NCBI GenBank assembly: GCA_001247695.2
Contig: LGRX02012541.1
Coordinates: forward strand, 1-12,696
Length of the DNA: 12,696 bases
Source: Cymbomonas tetramitiformis
Lineage: Eukaryota > Chlorophyta > Pyramimonadophyceae > Pyramimonadales > Pyramimonadaceae
Direction of reading: 5' to 3'
The position numbers and the translations under genes are program-made. Position 1 is the stretch's first letter; every line of letters starts with the position of its first letter. Under the pieces are notes generated by a model. That model did no database searches, was not told the origin of the DNA, and worked only from the letters and a program-made list of their open reading frames with translations. This document shows, one piece after another, positions 7,753-12,696 of the stretch.

Positions 7753-7776
7753 ATTCTTATATTTGAGAGACTACTG
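7753..7776 (-). repeat. Terminal inverted repeat, right end of nested transposon
   Basis: This is the exact inverted partner of 6897-6920. It is followed by the TA duplication at 7777-7778. Confidence 0.92.
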
Positions 7777-7975
7777 TATCTGGTTTCATGCGACTGACAT
7801 TGTCATAATAGCCTATGTGGTCATATCTGGTTAGTGTATCGGCATAACCAGCAATCCACTTTGGAACCTTAAACCGACTGTATGCATCGTATGAACCAAG
7901 AATGTCGAAAAACCAAGTCGAATGATCTGGGTTGATATCAGGAATCTCATGCTCTTCTTCTTCGATAGTAACCAT
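7777..7975 (-). pseudogene. gag: gag N-terminal part, separated by nested transposon
   Basis: The frame starts at ATG 7973-7975 with an acidic MVTIEEEEHEIPDI segment and continues with aromatic-rich sequence (STWFFDILGSYDAYSRFKV, YADTLTRYDHIGYYDNVS) to MKPD. There the transposon interrupts it and adds six foreign residues before a stop at 7757. The codon after the TA target on the far side (6893-6895) continues in the same frame. This makes the segment the true start of Gag, even though it has no named domain. The sequence just upstream of the ATG is a strong splice-acceptor-like TTTTGTTTTTAG. Confidence 0.75.
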
Positions 7976-7996
7976 CTAAAAACAAAACACAGCACA
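7976..7996 (-). promoter_or_regulatory. Putative splice acceptor abutting the gag ATG
   Basis: On the minus strand a T-rich tract (TGTGTTTTGTTTTTAG) ends in AG immediately before ATG at 7975. It resembles the acceptor of the intron in integrase. The in-frame TAG just upstream shows that the ATG begins the frame. A donor somewhere in the long leader would make a 5'-UTR intron; candidates exist (for example CAG/GTAACA near 9913-9920), but I cannot choose among them. Confidence 0.45.
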
Positions 7997-8191
7997 TAAA
8001 ATACCTTCAGCTAATTGTCTAACTGAGTGTGTGTGATTTATATGTTATATATGGTATATCTGTATATTATGATGAGGTTATGCATATACATATATCCACT
8101 TTCTTCCCCCCTCAAGGAAGTGTGTGATACAGTGGCAGTTGTCAATTGCCAATACCTCATTCAGCATGCATTCCTTATAGGAATCAGCTGT

Positions 8192-8279
8192 TACAGTTTT
8201 AGGGTTGCAGCCCTACAGTCCTTGGGTTGTAGCCCTGCAGTTTTTGGGTTGTTGCCCTACAGTTTTAGGGTTGTTGCCC
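8192..8279. repeat. Four tandem 22-bp repeats
   Basis: Units lie at 8192-8213, 8214-8235, 8236-8257 and 8258-8279. Each begins TACAG or TGCAG and ends with a GGGTTG..GCCC segment that can form a short hairpin. Variation between units is 2 to 5 bases. The second unit has a 20/22 match at 966-987. Confidence 0.85.
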
Positions 8280-8404
8280 ATAGTATTATCATGTCTATGA
8301 TGATTTAGCATGATATAATAATGCCAAAAAACGAAGTTTTTCCAAATAATGGCGGCATTTTAGGGCATGTGTGGTTACAGTGGCCCTATTCCCCAATACA
8401 GTGT

Positions 8405-8435
8405 TTAGGGTGTTACTTGATATCAGTAACCCTAA
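8405..8435. repeat. Imperfect palindrome TTAGGG...CCCTAA
   Basis: TTAGGG-TG-TTAC on the left pairs with GTAA-CCCTAA on the right around the palindromic core TGATATCA, leaving a two-base bulge. The left arm includes the AGGGTGTTAC box that recurs at 8565-8574, 8575-8584 and 8744-8753. Confidence 0.6.
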
Positions 8436-8564
8436 TACAGGTAAAAAATAAGCAGTATAACGTTTTTGCAAAGATTTTTAAGCAAAACTGCATTCAATAC
8501 CTAAGTGAATGTTAAGTGATTTTCAGAGGGTACGTTACACCCCTGACACACACATTTAAATATT

Positions 8565-8584
8565 AGGGTGTTACAGGGTGTTAC
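8565..8584 (+). repeat. Tandem AGGGTGTTAC boxes
   Basis: Two adjacent exact decamers lie at 8565-8574 and 8575-8584. Further exact copies lie at 8407-8416 and 8744-8753, all in the same orientation. Confidence 0.7.
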
Positions 8585-8896
8585 ACGTGTTATGTCTTTC
8601 AGGGATTGTTATTTGATAGATAAATATCCATTATAGCAAAAAAAATCAATCCCGAATTTGCAAAAGATTACACGTATTGTATTTTGACCGATTTTTCGTT
8701 ACAGCCAATATGTTCACCCCTATATATTACACACCTAATATCTAGGGTGTTACACGAGATATGACTATTGTCATTATGATTTTCTCATACCTCAATAGGT
8801 ATAAAATCATATTATCAAATAAAATAGGGTCCGATTTTCAATTTTCAAATCTATCGCAAACGGATTTTACCCATTTTGGCCGTTTTTGGCTATATG

Positions 8897-8918
8897 TATG
8901 TATATATATATATACATA
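8897..8918. repeat. 22-bp AT palindrome with alternating TA core
   Basis: Perfect two-fold symmetry: TATG, then an alternating TA tract of 14 bases, then CATA. It may be only a microsatellite. Confidence 0.5.
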
Positions 8919-9674
8919 TCTCAGTGTGTGTGTGGACTGCAAAGTACAGAAGCACTGCAAATCACTTCACCTTTGCACATGACAAATTTCATGGCATAAA
9001 AGTGAATTATTCTGCATATCAACATCTGAGGTTGATCACATTTCTGGGTTTTACTGATTGAAACCATGGAGGCAAATGCACTCTCTGGTGATATTTAAGA
9101 TATATCAACTGTAAATGAATTCACAGTTGTGTCAGATCCTAAGATATATTTGGATGTATACAACGAGTATATCAAGTGATATCTCTATGTTCAAATACAT
9201 CTGGACACTGCTAGATGTAATCTAAGCAGTTTTTACACAACACAATGTTTGTGTATGTGTACGTCCACAACCACCTTTTGTCAATTCATGTATGGTTGCT
9301 GATCTGAGTTGGTACATGCATGTGAAGTGATCATCTGTATCAACTGTCAGAATGCAATGTAGATATTGATGTTGCTCCAGCGATAGTGTGTGGAATGACG
9401 AGTGGACTGCACCCAACAGTTACCAGCTGTTTAATGGGTGCAGTATCTTGCCTTCGGGTCTGGAGATATTCTCCATCCAGCCCTTCAGCATGGTTTCTTA
9501 TCCTGTTCCCTTATGTATCGCCATCACTGACACTTCCACGCACATGTGTTTGGAAGTGGGATCTATGTATTATGTATTGATACAATACTTGATCATTACA
9601 CTTGGAGTCAGTGTATTGTCAACATGTATAATGAATGCTAGTGTTTGTGCAGTGTATTGTGCTGATTAGTACTA

Positions 9675-9702
9675 GTGTGTGTGTGTGTTTACTTGCACAC
9701 AC
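9675..9702. repeat. TG/CA hairpin 1
   Basis: A GT tract at 9675-9688 pairs with CACACAC at 9696-9702 across a short loop. CTTGC at 9692-9696 can also pair with GCAAG at 9706-9710. Confidence 0.55.
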
Positions 9703-10194
9703 TTTGCAAGATCTTTATGGATATCACAATATCCTAACAACCTATCATGCAGATTGTCAGCATACCACGTACTGATTACATCTAACATGATATATATAGT
9801 TTAGGGATTGTTGTAATTCCATGATAATCTCATTACGAGATGAGTTGCTGATAGATTTTACATGAAGCTCAGGTGAGCATTCCTTCAAGTAATCCACCAT
9901 AGAATGTGCATGTTACCTGGAGAGCATCTCGGCTCCACCAGGGCACGACAAACTAATTATGGTGTTGTGATTACTGTCAGGCACCCTTTGCAACATGGAT
10001 TCTAATATAGACTAGCATTCACTGCAATATGCTTATGCTCTATGTACTACAGCTGTTATCGTGATCAAGCTGTACAGTATAATAAAGTATGTAACATTTA
10101 CAACATTGCAATCATTCAGCATAAGATGTGTGCATGATATAGAAGTATATGCACTGTGTATTAATGATTGCTGTAAGTGAAATGAGTGTATGTG

Positions 10195-10218
10195 TGTGTG
10201 TGCTGATCTGCACACACA
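10195..10218. repeat. TG/CA hairpin 2
   Basis: A perfect 9-bp stem, TGTGTGTGC (10195-10203) with GCACACACA (10210-10218), closes a 6-base loop. Confidence 0.6.
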
Positions 10219-10302
10219 TGTTGTGCACAAATCACTGTGCTGCTGATAAGTATAATGCTGATGATCAAAAGTATTTGTGTGGTCATCAGAACATTGGAAT
10301 CT

Positions 10303-10341
10303 GTTGCATGGTATAGTTGCATGGTATAGTTGCATGGTATA
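10303..10341 (+). repeat. Three tandem copies of GTTGCATGGTATA
   Basis: Exact 13-bp units lie at 10303-10315, 10316-10328 and 10329-10341, followed by a degenerate fourth (GATGCATGGTA). Confidence 0.85.
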
Positions 10342-10416
10342 ATGATGCATGGTACATCTTGCTGCATGCACTTGGTATATACTGAATGGATAGTATATAC
10401 TGCAAGTGTGCGTGTG

Positions 10417-10562
10417 TGTGTGTGTGTGATATGGCTACACACACAACATATAGTACACAGACATGTGATTGCACAGCGTCCATATTTATCTGATCTCATC
10501 TACTTATGTGTGTGTGTGTGTGGCTACACACACAGCATATAATGCACACCCATATGATTGCA
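10417..10562 (+). repeat. Pair of about 57-bp direct repeats containing TG/CA hairpins 3 and 4
   Basis: Copy one is about 10417-10473 and copy two about 10509-10562. Both run TG tract, GGCTA, CACACACA, CATATA, then GATTGCA. Each forms an 8-bp stem: 10421-10428 with 10438-10445, and 10513-10520 with 10527-10534. Confidence 0.65.
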
Positions 10563-11244
10563 AACTTGTATGTAAATCTGCCAGTGAATGGATAAACATC
10601 ATCTCTTATGTGCAAGCATCGCAGATTTTAAGCAGCATACTGCATATATATATATATACCATTATCGCGCATCATCCGATCATGATGAATCTAGCAGGTG
10701 TGTATATATCCTGTCAAGCAAAATCATCATGCGCGCGTAGACGAGTGATTTTTGCAACCATTTAAAATGACGAGATTTTGATGCGTACACTGCACTGAAA
10801 ATTAGTGCGAGTAGCGATTTATCAAAGTCGTTGATATGTGCGCTGCGATTGGTGAACATATCTCTGTCGCAGGTATGTATGGCATATGATATTAATGCCA
10901 TTTCGCGTACGGAACATACACTGATGACGATTTGTTCATCCGCGCGTCAGTATGTCGCATATCGTACAATTTTGCGAATGATAGCAGCGTATATATGCGA
11001 TCTGTATGCTGTATGCACACCTTGTTGCGCTGTTATACTCTGGCGGTGATTATGCGAGCGACGATGATTTCTCGCGCACTCCTTCCGCTGTTGATTATGC
11101 AGCGAGTGTAGTTATGCGATATGTGTCTTATATGTGCGACTGCGGGCGCCTGTATGTATACGCGATCCGCGAACCTGTTGCACACAAAAAATACAATATA
11201 TCTCTATTTGCTGCACTGCACACTTAGGTCCTCGTTCGTCGCGT

Positions 11245-11262
11245 GGACGATTAAATTACCAC
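11245..11262 (-). other. Expected primer-binding-site position, primer not identified
   Basis: On the coding strand the bases after the LTR are G then TGGTAATTTAATCG. The TGG expected for pairing with a tRNA CCA end is present one base in. Only TGGTA agrees with the common initiator-methionine site, and the rest does not. I also see no match to the 5' end of the predicted transcript that would suggest Tf1-type self-priming. Confidence 0.35.
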
Positions 11263-11876
11263 TGATACGGCTGTAGATACAAACGCCGTGAATATATTAT
11301 CAATATACAATGAAACACTGCAAGGTTGGACAGCAATGCAGGTGAACGGATGAGCGGGTTTGTGAGTGCAGTCTCTGTAAGAGGATCTGCTGAAGCACAA
11401 CGCTTCCTCACTTTTATACCTACGTCACCCATCATCTTAGATGGTACCGCCATTGGGTTGTGAACCCGAGACGTAGGTTGAACGACCAGCATGGTAGTAA
11501 CGACTAGTTCGTTCATGCTGCACATGCGAGTTCTGCGCATGCTGAAAGCTAAAGATGGTTCTTGGTTTGTTTCCAAGATGTATCTTTACTTTGCCATCTT
11601 CGAGTTCAATCATACGAACTCTCGATGACAGGGATGCCTGATGATATGACATAATCATCTGGCGACATGTACAGTCATCGTCGACCGTACTGACGACTGT
11701 CATAAATGTATGACGCGACTCGACCTGTACAGTCATGATCGACCATACTGTCGACTGTCATAATAATATATGACATGACCGACTGTCATAATAATATATG
11801 ACATGACATGACATGGATGACAGGTATGACACGTATGACATGTATGACACATATGTCATCGGTCATAACCCTGACA
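11263..11876 (-). repeat. 5' LTR (right LTR)
   Basis: This 614-bp copy is identical in length to 162-775 and differs from it at 11351, 11518 and 11699. It is the promoter-bearing LTR because the genes read leftward from it. U3 repeats lie at about 11668-11852 and the TATA box at 11411-11418. The LTR ends CCGTATCA on the coding strand and is followed by GTGGTAATTTAATCG, where a primer-binding site is expected. Confidence 0.96.
11411..11418 (-). promoter_or_regulatory. TATA box of the 5' LTR promoter
   Basis: The minus strand reads GGTATAAAAGTGAGG around the box, with TGACGTAG just upstream. The U3 repeat array lies 250 bp or more further upstream. It is expected to direct RNA polymerase II initiation near 11380-11386 (inference). 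Confidence 0.72.
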
Positions 11877-11881
11877 TCACC
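11877..11881. repeat. Target site duplication TCACC, right copy
   Basis: It follows the CA end of the right LTR directly and continues into CGCGCCCTCC, as in the intact satellite unit at 12354. Confidence 0.93.
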
Positions 11882-12696
11882 CGCGCCCTCCCCTTAGGGC
11901 CACCGAGAGGGAAGCGTCCGGGAGCGGACCGCTTTTCTTTTGGGGGGGAGAGAGCGCGCCGCGAGTGGCAGATGGCAGCCACCGCGAGCGCGCCAAGCGC
12001 ACCGCCATGAGGCAGCAGCTCTCGCTGTGCTGTCTTGGGCTGCGTGACGCGCCGCTGCCCCGCCAAGCACACCAGACGCATGGTGCCTGGGGGTAGCGCG
12101 CAGCGTGTGCACGGCGTCCAGGCGCATCGGGCCTTCTTGCAGAGGTTGATGCGCGTGCCTGGGAGCAGCACACCGCGCACGCATGCCCCGCCGCCGAGCG
12201 CGGAGCACGGCACCCACACTCGGGGTGCTGATGAGGCCGGCGAGCCCCAAGCTCCGGGCGAGTGCACCCGTCTCGACGGGACGCATCGCCACGCGCCTGC
12301 AAGGAGGCCCACCCTTGCATGCGTGTCGCCACGAGGTGAGCACACCGAGGTGCTCACCCGCGCCCTCCCTTAGGGCCACCGAGAGTGAAGCGTCCGGGAG
12401 CGGACCGCTTTTCTTTTGGGGGGGAGAGAGCGCGCCGCGAGTGGCAGATGGCAGCCACCGCGAGCGCGCCGGGCGCACCGCCATGAGGCAGCAGCTCTCG
12501 CTGTGCTGTCTCGGGCTGCGTGACGCGCCGCTGCCCCGCCAGGCACACCAGACGCATGGTGCCTGGGAGTAGCGCGCAGCGTGTGCACCGCGTCCAGGCG
12601 CATCGAGCCTCCTTGCAGAGGATGATGCGCGTGCCTGGGAGCAGCACACCGCGCGCGCATGCCCCGCCGCCGAGCGCGGAGCGCGGCACCCACACT
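11877..12696. repeat. GC-rich satellite array, about 1.7 units of 476 bp
   Basis: Landmarks recur 476 bp apart: TAGGGCCACC at 11895 and 12371, and CACCCACACT at 12211 and 12687. Units differ by a few percent, including one C-tract indel. Long stop-free frames on both strands reflect the base composition, and they are not conserved as proteins between units. The array suggests heterochromatin or a subtelomeric/centromeric block, a usual target for chromodomain integrases (inference). Confidence 0.88.

Larger units (their letters stand above)
6897..7776. mobile_element. Nested 880-bp TA-target DNA transposon, non-autonomous
   Basis: Perfect 24-bp terminal inverted repeats lie at 6897-6920 and 7753-7776, beginning CAGTAGTCTCTCAAATATAA. 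The insert is bounded by TA duplications. TA targets and CAGT ends fit the Tc1/mariner/pogo superfamily (family knowledge). At 880 bp it is too short for a full transposase, and none is seen. Inside are repeated TAAGAATA boxes near both ends, a pair of subterminal direct repeats (about 6945-7015 and 7697-7768) and one 134-codon frame on the minus strand. It interrupts gag in frame, so it landed in an already integrated or circulating copy of the retroelement. Confidence 0.9.
7976..11262 (-). other. Long 5' leader between 5' LTR and gag
   Basis: The leader is 3.3 kb with no convincing coding region; the short frames found here are made by TG/CA repeats. The part from about 8000 to 10640 is AT-, TG- and CA-rich with few CpG. 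The part from about 10650 to 11250 is rich in CpG. It holds four 22-bp repeats, AGGGTGTTAC boxes, 13-bp repeats, at least four TG-loop-CA hairpins and a 57-bp direct repeat pair. Because the LTRs are 99.5% identical, this architecture was probably present when the element inserted. It may contain an intron, packaging structures or older nested insertions that I cannot delimit. Confidence 0.65.
162..11876 (-). mobile_element. Ty3/gypsy chromovirus-type LTR retrotransposon, 11.7 kb, nested and defective
   Basis: The element has two 614-bp direct LTRs (TG...CA), a 5-bp TCACC duplication and a polypurine tract. Its internal genes run on the minus strand in the order gag, protease, RT, RNase H, integrase, chromodomain. 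That order, with integrase after RNase H and a C-terminal chromodomain, defines the chromovirus branch of Ty3/gypsy (established knowledge). The LTRs differ at 3 of 614 positions, so it inserted recently. It is long for the group, mainly because of a 3.3-kb leader and an 880-bp nested DNA transposon. Two in-frame TGA codons, a gag frame break and the nested insertion make this copy non-autonomous as it stands, unless the stops are suppressed. There is no env-like gene. Confidence 0.97.

Noticed and set aside
8192..8279. CRISPR-like array
   Set aside because: The 22-bp units are directly adjacent without spacers, in a eukaryotic transposon leader.
8192..8753. Interstitial telomere tract
   Set aside because: TTAGGG-like cores occur but are spaced and embedded in longer units, not a telomeric tandem repeat.
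10033..10499. Overlapping 112-codon frames rich in His, Thr and Cys
   Set aside because: They are translations of TG/CA microsatellite and the 13-bp repeat, not genes.
10680..11227. Short frames on both strands in the CpG-rich part of the leader
   Set aside because: Opposing frames of similar length with no domain or consistent context.
11863..12695. Several long open frames of 100-250 codons on both strands in the GC-rich flanks
   Set aside because: They lie in tandem satellite, overlap one another in many frames and carry no recognisable domain. High GC leaves few stop codons.

Overview
The window is eukaryotic repeat DNA. It holds one nearly complete, nested LTR retrotransposon of the Ty3/gypsy chromovirus type, inserted in a GC-rich tandem satellite with a repeat unit of about 476 bp. 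Evidence for a eukaryote is the chromodomain-bearing integrase, a GT-AG spliceosomal-type intron in pol, a TA-target cut-and-paste transposon and long satellite repeats. I cannot name the species or phylum from the sequence.

Layout: 1-161 is satellite. The retroelement runs from 162 to 11876 (11,715 bp) and is flanked by the 5-bp target duplication TCACC (157-161 and 11877-11881). Satellite resumes from 11877 to 12696, and a neighbouring satellite unit at about 12354 preserves the uninterrupted target site. The two 614-bp LTRs begin TG and end CA, and differ at only three positions (250/11351, 417/11518, 598/11699), so the insertion is young. All element genes are on the minus strand. The right LTR (11263-11876) is therefore the 5' LTR and carries the promoter (TATA box 11411-11418), and the left LTR (162-775) is the 3' LTR, preceded by a polypurine tract at 778-788.

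In transcription order (right to left): the 5' LTR; an unusually long, apparently non-coding leader of about 3.3 kb (7976-11262) with TG/CA hairpins and short tandem repeats; gag (7975 down to 5703); pol with protease, reverse transcriptase, RNase H and integrase (about 5788 to 2637); an 81-bp intron (2556-2636); the second pol exon with integrase C-terminus, GPY/F motif and chromodomain (2555-1826); about 1 kb of 3' non-coding sequence; and the 3' LTR.

This copy is broken. An 880-bp TA-target DNA transposon (6897-7776, 24-bp perfect terminal inverted repeats) splits gag. Gag changes frame near 6466-6493. Pol carries in-frame TGA codons at 4127-4129 and 2096-2098. The gag and pol frames overlap in a +1 relation at 5703-5788, which could be a programmed frameshift or an indel. 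The catalytic residues of protease, RT, RNase H and integrase are nevertheless all recognisable.

The most interesting observation is the intron inside the integrase gene. Splicing joins the DD35E core to the C-terminal and chromodomain exon in frame. The unspliced RNA would stop at a TAA right after the catalytic core. A second splice-acceptor-like sequence directly abuts the gag ATG.
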